A stretch of DNA of 64,000 nt, taken from the NCBI GenBank assembly GCA_934140155.1, contig CAKPBC010000001.1:748651-812650 (forward strand). Direction: 5' to 3'. The DNA comes from an uncultured Bacilli bacterium (lineage in GTDB: Bacteria; Bacillota_I; Bacilli_A; RFN20; CAG-826). Below the pieces are notes generated by a model, which saw only the letters and a list, made by a program, of their open reading frames with translations, had not been told where the DNA came from and ran no database searches. Made by a program: the position numbers and the translations under genes. Positions 42,859 through 52,162 of this stretch are shown piece by piece; the stretch's first letter is position 1, and each line of letters opens with the position of its first letter.

Positions 42859-43998
42859 TTAATTTGGTGATACTATTTTAATAATTGCATTTGCTAGTTC
42901 TTCTGCATCCGAAATATCATTCATTTTACCAAAACTAACCCTAATGGTTCCTTCGGCATAATCCTTATCAACATCAATTGCTTTTATAACATGTGAAACT
43001 TGATTCCTTTTACCATCACATGCAGATCCTGTAGATATATAATATCCCATCAAATCTAAACGATGAAGAATCAATTCACCGCTAGAATTTTTTATTGATA
43101 TATTTATAAGTCCTGGCAGATGGTTGTTAGAATAACCGTTCCTAATGAAGTCTATATTTCCCTCTTTTAATTTAGCAATAAATCTATCTTCCATGACTTG
43201 TAGTTTTTCAATAGTTTTATTAATCTCAGATATTGATTCATCAAGAGCAGCTGCCATACCCACAATGGCTGGCACATTTTCTGTACCAGATCTTCTACCA
43301 TTTTCTTGAGAACCACCATCAATAAACGATTTGATTGGTGTACCCTTTTTTATATATAAAAATCCTATTCCTCTGGGACCATTAAACTTATGAGCGGATG
43401 CAGATAACATATCTACATCTAATTCATTAACATCTATTTTTATGTGCCCTACTGCCTGAACAGCGTCGGTATGAATTAACGCTCCATATCTATGGCATAA
43501 ATCAGAAATCTTTTTAATTGGTTCAATCGTCCCAATTTCGTTATTTGCAGTCATCACAGAAACTAAAATGTTATTCGATTGATACTCTTTCAAATAATTT
43601 TCTAGTTCATTTAAGTCAACGAGGCCATTAGAATCTACAGAAATAAATAGAGTTTGCACTCCTTTTTCTTTTTCATCTTTGCAAGCATTTAATATGGCGT
43701 GATGCTCAATACACGAACAAATAATTACTTTTTTACCAATGTTGCCATTAAAACACTTAATAGCCCAATTATCGCTCTCACTACCACCCGATGTAAAAAA
43801 AATCTCTTCTGGCTTAGCTCCGATACATGTAGCAACTGTGTTCCTTGCATGCTTTAAAGCATTTTTAGATGAACGAGAAAAAGAATATGGCTGTGATGGA
43901 TTGCCAAAATCATCTAACATATATATTTTCATTTTATTAAAGGCCTCTACAGACAATTTTGTTGTAGCAGCATTATCAGCATAAATTGCTTTTTTCAT
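42859..43998 (-). CDS. IscS-like cysteine desulfurase of the BREX operon
   Basis: 379 residues, group I NifS/IscS type. YADNAATTKLS at the start, EHHAIL, DAVQAVGHIKID, PLP-lysine in SASAHKFNGPRGIGF, RRSGTENVP, and the mobile active-site loop with Cys in STGSACDGKRNQVSHV. Provides persulfide sulfur. Last gene of the BREX type 4 operon, overlapping the 65-codon gene by ATGA. Dnd and Ssp phosphorothioation systems carry the same kind of enzyme (DndA/SspA), so here it likely supplies BrxP. It is distinct from the tRNA-linked desulfurase at 16968-18068. Confidence 0.9.
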   Translation of the reverse strand: MKKAIYADNAATTKLSVEAFNKMKIYMLDDFGNPSQPYSFSRSSKNALKHARNTVATCIGAKPEEIFFTSGGSESDNWAIKCFNGNIGKKVIICSCIEHHAILNACKDEKEKGVQTLFISVDSNGLVDLNELENYLKEYQSNNILVSVMTANNEIGTIEPIKKISDLCHRYGALIHTDAVQAVGHIKIDVNELDVDMLSASAHKFNGPRGIGFLYIKKGTPIKSFIDGGSQENGRRSGTENVPAIVGMAAALDESISEINKTIEKLQVMEDRFIAKLKEGNIDFIRNGYSNNHLPGLINISIKNSSGELILHRLDLMGYYISTGSACDGKRNQVSHVIKAIDVDKDYAEGTIRVSFGKMNDISDAEELANAIIKIVSPN

Positions 43999-44192
43999 TT
44001 AAATAATTCGCATCCTTCTTCTTTGAATTCTTCAATTTTTTCTAATAATTCATCAACGGTCACATTTAAAAAATCAGCAAGGCAATCAAGACAATAAAAT
44101 TTTTCTATATCCTTCCCGAGAAGTTTTCTATTTAATGCTATAGTATCTTTATCAAGATTTTCTTTAAAACATGCAACACAGTTAATTTTCAT
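43995..44192 (-). CDS. 65-residue four-cysteine (zinc-ribbon-like) protein
   Basis: 65 residues with CVAC at 5-8 and CLDC at 34-37, a clear two-knuckle zinc site, then an acidic helical tail ending CELFK. GAGGAG precedes the ATG. It sits between brxL and the desulfurase gene with a 3-base gap and a 4-base overlap, so it belongs to the same operon. Possible roles are a sulfur-carrier or adaptor between desulfurase and BrxP, or a structural zinc protein. Not recognised as a known BREX subunit. Confidence 0.75.
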   Translation of the reverse strand: MKINCVACFKENLDKDTIALNRKLLGKDIEKFYCLDCLADFLNVTVDELLEKIEEFKEEGCELFK

Positions 44193-44195
44193 TAT

Positions 44196-45677
44196 TTACT
44201 CCTCATTTGCAACGATTTTAAAGTCAGGGATTTCTTTTCCTTTATATTCTTTATCAAGATAAATTTGTTGCATTCTAACAATTTCTCTCATCTTCATTGC
44301 TGGTTTAAGACAATAGTTTTTGAAATCTTTAACACTAATATCTGCCGTCTTTCTAACATTAGGAAATAATAATTTTAGATATGCTGTTGCTATTCTTTTA
44401 ACAGCTTCAGTATCTCTTGTATCAGCTTTTTCAGGGACTTCTATTAGTCGATCAACTATTGTTCTATACGATGTATCATCTCTTAACAAATGCATAATGG
44501 AACAGAAGTACTCTGAATTTAATGCCCATCCAGTCAATTTTAAGTTATCATTCATTCTAGGAATGTCCCAACCTTTAATAAAACCATGAATTCGGTCCAA
44601 TAATGCCGTTTCTTGGAATAGGTGAGGTAATTCATTAAGCATATACTGATATTCGTCCATATAATCTTGTGAAATATTCCCTAAGAAAACTATACCCGCA
44701 TCTGCCTCTCCTTCGAATCCGTTAATATTAAATGTTCCGTATTCCATATAGCCCTGCAAAATAGAACGCATCTCATTATCATCATTAAATTTAACAAGTT
44801 TTATTTCATCAATTGCAACAAAGTCGTTTCCTTGTATAAAACCATATTTCCTAGAAACTGTGTCAAAAAACATCTTTGATCTGGTAACTTTACCACCATC
44901 AACCAATGCTCCATATTTACTAACATGTCCAAATAAATATGATTTGCCCGTACCTTTTGGGGCCAATTCGATTATATTTAATCTTTTTTCAATAAATGGA
45001 AGTAATCTAGTTAAAACCGCTAATTTTTGATGCTCATTTTCATATCCATCAGCATTATAATCAACAGCTCCTAAAACCAAATCAATCCATTCATGAATAT
45101 CAAATTCATTTCTAATATCTTTGTAATAATCTAAATCAATTGTGTATGGACAAAAATTTTTGAAAGAGCATAATTTAATTTTACCCTTTTCTTTAGTTCT
45201 AGCTCTGCTTTTATTTCCTTTTTCTTCAAACTCAACATCAAAATTATCAGGGTATCTATAGCCTAATTCAACAATTCCCCATACATCTCTTGCACTGATT
45301 AAGTCGTCCTTAACATTCTGCCAGACATGTGGCTCGATTATCGTTTCTTTATTTGTTAAACCGAAATCAGGAAGTGAAAATGAAATAGCTTGCGTTGCTA
45401 CATCAATATCGACAGAAATTTTAGTTAAAAACTTAACCCTTTCTCCGCCTATAACAATCCTATCTTTTATTGCTATCCAATCATCTTTACGAGGGATTCT
45501 TTTTTTTATAAATTCATCCATTCCGTAGTAATCAATATCGCCATTTTCATCTTGAAATATTTTTAATAAATAATCTCTTAAAAAAGATGGCAGATTTAGG
45601 TTGTTGAAAAAACTTGTGTTTTTTATGTCTTTAAAAACAACCATTTCGTCAAAATATTCTCTTAATTTATCAGTCAT
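44196..45677 (-). CDS. brxL: BrxL-like AAA+ protein
   Basis: 493 residues from the ATG at 45677, placed eight bases after GGGAG; an ATG at 45692 lacks a site. AAA+ core with Walker A ELAPKGTGKSYLFGH, Walker B DFVAIDEIKLV and a later arginine-containing segment. BrxL proteins are Lon-like, DNA-binding AAA+ rings needed for BREX immunity. This one is shorter than the type 1 BrxL and I see no clear Lon protease Ser-Lys pair at the end. PglZ precedes it by five bases, and GGGAGTGA both ends pglZ and serves brxL. Confidence 0.87.
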   Translation of the reverse strand: MTDKLREYFDEMVVFKDIKNTSFFNNLNLPSFLRDYLLKIFQDENGDIDYYGMDEFIKKRIPRKDDWIAIKDRIVIGGERVKFLTKISVDIDVATQAISFSLPDFGLTNKETIIEPHVWQNVKDDLISARDVWGIVELGYRYPDNFDVEFEEKGNKSRARTKEKGKIKLCSFKNFCPYTIDLDYYKDIRNEFDIHEWIDLVLGAVDYNADGYENEHQKLAVLTRLLPFIEKRLNIIELAPKGTGKSYLFGHVSKYGALVDGGKVTRSKMFFDTVSRKYGFIQGNDFVAIDEIKLVKFNDDNEMRSILQGYMEYGTFNINGFEGEADAGIVFLGNISQDYMDEYQYMLNELPHLFQETALLDRIHGFIKGWDIPRMNDNLKLTGWALNSEYFCSIMHLLRDDTSYRTIVDRLIEVPEKADTRDTEAVKRIATAYLKLLFPNVRKTADISVKDFKNYCLKPAMKMREIVRMQQIYLDKEYKGKEIPDFKIVANEE

Positions 45678-45682
45678 ATTTA

Positions 45683-47941
45683 TCACTCCCATAAATCATT
45701 AGTCTTTGCAGACTCTTTCTCTACACTGAATGTATTATCTTGTGATACTAATTTATCATTTGACCATACTTCAAATTGATAATCACCGCTTTTCTTTATG
45801 TCTTTTAATTCCGCAGTGAAATTTGTTCCGTCTGATGATATAGCAATATATGAAGCACCATTAATGTGTACTGTTACATTATCCAACCTATTACTAGTGC
45901 AGAATTTCAAAACAGCAACGGTTTTGAAACTAACTTTAATAATTTGGGTAATGACTGTAATAATAATTGAACTTGTCTTCTCTGTAATTTCAATAATAGG
46001 CACAACAACCTCTTCTAATGTTGCTCCACCATGCATTTCAACTTTACCGACACGTCCACCCTTGAATGAATTATAATCACCAAGTATACAATAATCGTTT
46101 TCAATTACTGCATTTGGTATAACTTCCATTTCAGGATAAGCCTTGCAGACTCTACCACCATGTTCACCTGTGGACTCAACATCGATTTTAACCATATCAT
46201 TATTGATAATTGCCAATCTTGTTGCTCCATGGTCAGCAACAATAACTGCTTTACTATATCCGCCTGATTTTAATTTTTTTCTAATATTTGTTAAGCATTT
46301 ATCAATGATATTAAATTCCTCGATAATGTGGATTGGTAATTTATTTTTATCAAAATCATAATCATTTTTACCATCGTGAATTAACTCATCTAATTCTTTT
46401 TCATCTTTTAGTTCTACACCTTTTTTAGCAAAGAAGTCTCTAAACTCTGTGTTTTCAGATGTAATTGATGGTAAGTTTGCTTTAGCAATGCGAACATTTA
46501 TAGCAAGATTTTTTTCAGCACATTTTCTTTCGATATAACTTAAAAATTCAACACCCAATGCATCAACGAAATAAATTAATGAGTTGTCATACGATAGCTC
46601 TTCAAGCACCTCTGATCTATACATAAGAATACGGTTATAACTACGGTCACATGCTTCTTTATCAACAAGTGCTTTAAACTCTGGTGTCAAATGATTAGTA
46701 ACTTTCAAATATTTATATTCTGAAAAATAATTATTTAAAAGATCATTCTTCATATTAAAATCAAGCAGATAATCGTAAAGATCTTTATAAACATGTTTTA
46801 ATACATCAAGTAATTTGATTTTAGTGAATGATTGATAGTACTTATCAATTAGTTGTATTATTAATTTCTTTTCATTATCAGTATTATCTGTTAAATAATA
46901 TAAAGCATCAGCCTCTTTATATTTAACCAAATTACAATACTCATAAATCACTGTATCATCACCGATATTTTTAAGAATTTTCTTTCGTTGTTCGTATCTA
47001 TTCCAATAGCCTTCTTCTTTGTAATTGAGATCCAAGATCGACTCATATATTTTTGACAATACTTCGTTTGATTTTGTTGATTTATCTATTGCATAATTGA
47101 TGGCCCAATTATCTGTTTTAATATTTTTAAATTTTCCAAAGAGAAAAATAAGCCATTTTTCAAAGTCATTTTTTTCAAGCCATTCTTCGATATTCTTAAC
47201 ATAATTTTTAGTATTGATAAATTCGCCTATTGTTTGTTCTATCGAGTCATTTTCAAGCTTTTCAAGCAAGGTACTCCAATCTTCAGTTGCACCAAATTTC
47301 TCCTCGACTTTCTTTGTGGCATTATCTTTTAAACAAAGCAAATCATAGGCATTTTTACATTCTTCAATGCCATATAAGGTATTTGGAAAGTCATTCTTAC
47401 GGTATTCAGTTAATACGTAGAATTTTTCTCCAGACTTTCGTTCTATCTTTTTTAATGCTGTACTTAGGCTTTTTTCTGCAGAAACATAATTTTTATATTC
47501 ATTATTAATGAAAACTAAAGACGACGGAATAGATGATTGACCATCATCAATCAAAACTTTATCTCTATTTCTAGGACTCTTTTCATTGATATATTTTCCA
47601 CATTGGAATGTTAAAATCAAAACTTTAGTTGCGAAAGACATTTCCAATAACGAATGTATATTTTGCTTTAAAAAATCCTGACCGTATAGTTTTAAATATG
47701 TTCCTAAATCTGTGATAATAACAACTTTATCATCACATCTCCTAAGATATTCATATAAATTTGATATCCCAGGTAATTCCATGCTCGTAGAAGTGAAATC
47801 AAACATGCTCTTTTTAGGCATCCCGAAATATAATTGAAGAAAATCATCTCTTTCTTCAACGTTAGGAACATCAATAACAAGAGGTCTATTATCATTACTT
47901 GTTAAATATGATTGGATTCTATTTTTAATTTGTTCCTGCAT
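45683..47941 (-). CDS. pglZ: PglZ alkaline-phosphatase-superfamily protein
   Basis: 752 residues. An N-terminal mixed region (LVIDVPNVEERDDF), a helical middle part, then the PglZ core: IYFVDALGVEFLSYI (first metal motif), KAVIVADHGATRLAI, GEHGGR and MHGGATLEEVVVPII. C-terminal beta-sandwich of about 90 residues. PglZ is the signature BREX protein; in other BREX types it is thought to act with the modification complex. AAGGAGG precedes the ATG, 10 bases after brxC. Confidence 0.9.
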   Translation of the reverse strand: MQEQIKNRIQSYLTSNDNRPLVIDVPNVEERDDFLQLYFGMPKKSMFDFTSTSMELPGISNLYEYLRRCDDKVVIITDLGTYLKLYGQDFLKQNIHSLLEMSFATKVLILTFQCGKYINEKSPRNRDKVLIDDGQSSIPSSLVFINNEYKNYVSAEKSLSTALKKIERKSGEKFYVLTEYRKNDFPNTLYGIEECKNAYDLLCLKDNATKKVEEKFGATEDWSTLLEKLENDSIEQTIGEFINTKNYVKNIEEWLEKNDFEKWLIFLFGKFKNIKTDNWAINYAIDKSTKSNEVLSKIYESILDLNYKEEGYWNRYEQRKKILKNIGDDTVIYEYCNLVKYKEADALYYLTDNTDNEKKLIIQLIDKYYQSFTKIKLLDVLKHVYKDLYDYLLDFNMKNDLLNNYFSEYKYLKVTNHLTPEFKALVDKEACDRSYNRILMYRSEVLEELSYDNSLIYFVDALGVEFLSYIERKCAEKNLAINVRIAKANLPSITSENTEFRDFFAKKGVELKDEKELDELIHDGKNDYDFDKNKLPIHIIEEFNIIDKCLTNIRKKLKSGGYSKAVIVADHGATRLAIINNDMVKIDVESTGEHGGRVCKAYPEMEVIPNAVIENDYCILGDYNSFKGGRVGKVEMHGGATLEEVVVPIIEITEKTSSIIITVITQIIKVSFKTVAVLKFCTSNRLDNVTVHINGASYIAISSDGTNFTAELKDIKKSGDYQFEVWSNDKLVSQDNTFSVEKESAKTNDLWE

Positions 47942-47951
47942 AATATCCTCC

Positions 47952-50900
47952 TTACTTTTGATTGTTAATAATTTCTATACCTACAACCACGTTTTCTTTA
48001 ACTAAATCTTTTAGATATTTTTTCAAATCATCTGGTGACATCGAATCAATCACATTGTAGACTTTCAAATTTCCACCATTATTGTATTTTTGAGTAGCCA
48101 ATTTGCCGATAAACTCTTCAACAGCAGTACTCCCAAGCCAATTATATGGTGAAACAGAAACTCTAGATCTAATTGTTTTCTTAACATCAGCAACGTCATC
48201 TAATATTGTCGAATATGATTTGAGTACATTTTTCTTAAATGCATTATTTCTTGCAACATCAGAATTCAAATCATCAAAATATTTAAATCTTTCTAAATAT
48301 GCAATTGCGTCATCTATTTTACCTTTTTCATTAAATTGGCCATTAATTACATCAAACATCGCCCTAGCTTCATCTTGTTGTTGTGATGGAACCATGCATA
48401 AAATTGGCATTGAATATTTATTGGACCAGTCTAAAGGTGAATCAGTATTCGTTTTAGTTTTCCATAATTCAACCAACTGATACTTAGACATATTAGCCTT
48501 ATAATCACTCACTTCTGCTTCTAACTTTCTTTGATATTCGCTATTTTCGAGTGAAAATACATCGTATAGTTTAGCAGCAATAGCACTAACATCTTGATCT
48601 GTTAATCCGTCAAGATAGAAACCTTGAGTTTGAAGTAATATTGTTGTTTGGTTTTCACAGAAATTCTTGAATTGCTCTTTCTTTGTTTTTAAGCATTCTA
48701 AGAATGTAACTTTTGAATTATCATAGATGTAGTCATTCTTTTTTAATTGATAAAGAATTTCTAAAAATTCAGAGATTTCAGGCAAATCATTTTTAACTGA
48801 ATAGAATGCAACTTTGAACATCTCACATTTTCTCTTCCATTCAGATAAGCAATCATCATATTTAATTGTTTTAGTGATATATCCATTACTTTCACATACT
48901 ATTTCATACTCTACGATTGTTTCATTTATTTTTTCATCAACAGTATTTTTATTCCAAACCCAGTTAGATGCTTCGCTAAATTTTTTGCTAATTTCGTTAA
49001 TGTATGAGCCAGCATCATTTAACTTTTCTGCTAATTTTATTAATTTTCCATCATCGTATGATTCAAGATACTTGTGCATTCCAGATGTACAATTCTCTCT
49101 AGTTAACAAATTTTTTAAATCACTGTCTAGCTTAGAATTATTAAGATATAGTCTGCCAATATCTAATGCAATATCAGTTTCAGTTCTTGCAGAAGTTGAG
49201 TTATTAGCCAGTTCTACATATAAATCAATTAGACTATCAACGGTGCTTTTATCGTTAACCGTAGAAAAATTACATGACTTTAATGTCCAAATTGGGAATT
49301 TATAAGAACTCATTTGTGAACGAACTCTTGATCTAGTATTTTCAACAGATGTGCATAATGATTCATCAATCCCAAAGGCATATGCTGTTGCCTTATTAAA
49401 TTCACGTTGTTCTGGTGACATTTCAACAATATATTTTGTCTTATATTTATTAGAAGGAGTTTGTTGTTGCTTAATTATTTCCTCAATCATTTCCTTCATC
49501 TTTTCAACAGACATAGGTACAGTTGTTAAATCATCTGTCCAGTTATATGTATCATTAGCATATTCTTTAAGAACAAAGCCCATTACAAAGGAAGTTAAAT
49601 TGCATGGTAAGAAGCCAAATGGTGCCTCAATTAATGCGTCATAAATATCACCAATTGATACTCTGGTTTCTTTTTCAAATTTAACTTTTATAATCTCTTC
49701 AACTTTGTTCTTAACCTTTGAAAGCAATTCATTAGGTCTGGCTGTCCAGTAGTTATCAACATTCCAAACGCCTGCAAATTGTTTTTCCAACTTGGTGTTT
49801 TCATTTGAAGATTTAAATGTTCCTTTGATTTCGCCTGTTATACCACACTCTGCCCCCTGCTTTAACGCATTTGAAGCATACATGTTATCAATAACATTTA
49901 CTTGTGTTTCCAAAGCATATGCAAAATGCTCTTTATCAAATTCTTTAACAGCCATGTTGATTTCAGATTCAGATGTACACATAGTCCTATCAACATCCAT
50001 AGAGCTATAAACTCTGCATGTGCCGTTTTGAATAGATAATTTCCATCTCCTCAAAGATTCTTTTGCATTTTTATCATATGTTCTGGCTTGGCCCTGGTCT
50101 TTGCCCTTTTGATAATTGCAATTAGCCATATTTTCAATATATTGATTAAATAAATCAGCACTTAAGTAATTACCAGAATAATCAATAAATATTACTTTAT
50201 TAAAGCCATCATCTAATGTTTTACTAATCTCAGTTTTAATACGATCACTTTCTTCTTCATTTCTAGCAAAAATATAAATTGCATATAATCTTGATGGATG
50301 ATTATCAGCATCCGCCTTTAATCTTGAAAGCTCCATCCTAATATTTTGATATGTTAATAACTTCGTAACAAATCTAATATCTAAATTTTTAGGAAGTTTA
50401 AAGTCATTTACAAATTCAGCTTCCTCAATTAACTTATCTGTTCTTATTTCTCTTGTTAATCTTTCCTTTTCTTTATTAATCTCTTCAAGATTACCATTTG
50501 ACACAAGAGCGGAATATTTAACTGCTCCGCCACCCATTGGCCTTTCAAAGATTATTTGTTCTTTAATTAAACCATCAGCGATTGAACTAGCGTTACCTGG
50601 AGTAATATTTGTTCCCTCAAATGCCATTCCTAAATTCTTCTTATTAGGAATAAATAGAGCAACCGAATCCCCTACTTTCTCATTAATAGCTTGAAGCAAT
50701 AATATAGTCTTTAACACACGTTTTTGCTTGGTCATTAAATTATGGGATTCTGTTCTCCCATAAACATCAAGAATCATTCTTGTTTGTGGAGCTAACTGAT
50801 CTCTTCCTTTTTCATAGAAGAAATCCCAAAGCAAATCTACTGTTAATAGATTTTCATCGTCTTCTGGTCCATAGTTATCAATAAACCATTGGAATCCTTT

Positions 50901-52148
50901 TATCTCATCTCCCCTATCATTTTTGATAAAGTCAAACATACTTCTTTGGTTTGAGTCAAATGCAGAAGCAATATGTTTCAATACCAAAGCAGCATATGGA
51001 TGAATTGGCAAAACGCCTTTTAATTCTTTATCACCAATTTTAGCTGTCCTTTTTACTTCTTCTCTAGAGTCATGAGTTTCATCATATAAAGATTCAATAA
51101 TTTCATCCCAATCTTTCAATATTGCTGGATCATCCTTTTTTTGCATTGCATGGCCAGTCAAGATAAAGGCCATGTTATCAGGTAATTCTATTGAACAATG
51201 TGGAGCGATAAATCTTCCGTTTATTTTTGTTTTTAAATCGCTCTTTGAGCTTTCAAAGAAAATGTCTGATTTATGAGTAACTATAACGAAGTAAAATGGA
51301 TAACTTTCACTTAGTTCCGCTAAATATTGGAATCCAGATAGATCGCCTTTGTTAAGACTAAAGTAATCAGAAAATTCATCCCAAATAAATAGGATTGCTT
51401 TTAAGTTGTTTCTATCGATTACATCAATAATCCATTCTCTTAAATCTTCTTTTTGTAAAACAAATGGTTTGATGCCCTTTTCCTCACCAACCATTGATAT
51501 TTTTTCAGTTAAATCTTGAATTGCATTTTCATCTGTGTATGTCTTTAAATTATCAAGAAGTGTGTCAGCATCTGCTCCGCCGAATTTGGTTCTGTAATCC
51601 TTTTGGATAATTGTATTGAAATATTGTCTATTAGCAGAATCACTCAACCAATTAATCATGGCCTGCTTGATACCTACTTGTCCTGTGTAATCGTAACCAT
51701 TAGAAATCAAAGATTTGATAATACTTTCTTGTACCAAATTTACAAGAATGTTGTCATTTCTAACATTTGATGAACCATATCTATGAACTGTTAGAACTTT
51801 CTTTTGTTGATTCTTAATGTTGTAAAATTCATTATATAAATCATCGCTTTTGAAAACTGATTTATACTTATTAAAGTATTCCTTCAATTCATCATTAGAA
51901 CAATCTAATAACTTCTTTAATGTTAAAACAGCATGCGATTTACCAGTACCATATGCTCCTTCAACCCAAATTGATAGTTTTTGTTTGCTTGTTAAAACAC
52001 TCTTGGTTTGTTCCAAAAGCCTAATAAATGACTCATGTGGATAGTATGTTTTCCAATGGTTAGGTTGTGTTTTTATAACATCTTCATTTACAGCTGGGAA
52101 GTAACTTTCATTTATTTGAAAATAATTTCTATATTTATTTGAATTCAT
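47952..52148 (-). CDS. brxC: BrxC/PglY-type large ATPase
   Basis: 1398 residues. The N-terminal P-loop ATPase module starts YFPAVNEDVIKTQPNHW, with Walker A VEGAYGTGKSHAVLTL (about 64-73) and Walker B AILFIWDEFSDYF (about 245). A long helical and mixed C-terminal region follows without recognisable catalytic motifs. BrxC/PglY ATPases are core BREX subunits of about this size. AAGGAGG stands 10 bases before the ATG, and the gene follows brxP by 14 bases. Confidence 0.87.
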   Translation of the reverse strand: MNSNKYRNYFQINESYFPAVNEDVIKTQPNHWKTYYPHESFIRLLEQTKSVLTSKQKLSIWVEGAYGTGKSHAVLTLKKLLDCSNDELKEYFNKYKSVFKSDDLYNEFYNIKNQQKKVLTVHRYGSSNVRNDNILVNLVQESIIKSLISNGYDYTGQVGIKQAMINWLSDSANRQYFNTIIQKDYRTKFGGADADTLLDNLKTYTDENAIQDLTEKISMVGEEKGIKPFVLQKEDLREWIIDVIDRNNLKAILFIWDEFSDYFSLNKGDLSGFQYLAELSESYPFYFVIVTHKSDIFFESSKSDLKTKINGRFIAPHCSIELPDNMAFILTGHAMQKKDDPAILKDWDEIIESLYDETHDSREEVKRTAKIGDKELKGVLPIHPYAALVLKHIASAFDSNQRSMFDFIKNDRGDEIKGFQWFIDNYGPEDDENLLTVDLLWDFFYEKGRDQLAPQTRMILDVYGRTESHNLMTKQKRVLKTILLLQAINEKVGDSVALFIPNKKNLGMAFEGTNITPGNASSIADGLIKEQIIFERPMGGGAVKYSALVSNGNLEEINKEKERLTREIRTDKLIEEAEFVNDFKLPKNLDIRFVTKLLTYQNIRMELSRLKADADNHPSRLYAIYIFARNEEESDRIKTEISKTLDDGFNKVIFIDYSGNYLSADLFNQYIENMANCNYQKGKDQGQARTYDKNAKESLRRWKLSIQNGTCRVYSSMDVDRTMCTSESEINMAVKEFDKEHFAYALETQVNVIDNMYASNALKQGAECGITGEIKGTFKSSNENTKLEKQFAGVWNVDNYWTARPNELLSKVKNKVEEIIKVKFEKETRVSIGDIYDALIEAPFGFLPCNLTSFVMGFVLKEYANDTYNWTDDLTTVPMSVEKMKEMIEEIIKQQQTPSNKYKTKYIVEMSPEQREFNKATAYAFGIDESLCTSVENTRSRVRSQMSSYKFPIWTLKSCNFSTVNDKSTVDSLIDLYVELANNSTSARTETDIALDIGRLYLNNSKLDSDLKNLLTRENCTSGMHKYLESYDDGKLIKLAEKLNDAGSYINEISKKFSEASNWVWNKNTVDEKINETIVEYEIVCESNGYITKTIKYDDCLSEWKRKCEMFKVAFYSVKNDLPEISEFLEILYQLKKNDYIYDNSKVTFLECLKTKKEQFKNFCENQTTILLQTQGFYLDGLTDQDVSAIAAKLYDVFSLENSEYQRKLEAEVSDYKANMSKYQLVELWKTKTNTDSPLDWSNKYSMPILCMVPSQQQDEARAMFDVINGQFNEKGKIDDAIAYLERFKYFDDLNSDVARNNAFKKNVLKSYSTILDDVADVKKTIRSRVSVSPYNWLGSTAVEEFIGKLATQKYNNGGNLKVYNVIDSMSPDDLKKYLKDLVKENVVVGIEIINNQK

Positions 52149-52162
52149 CCTTTTGTGCCTCC

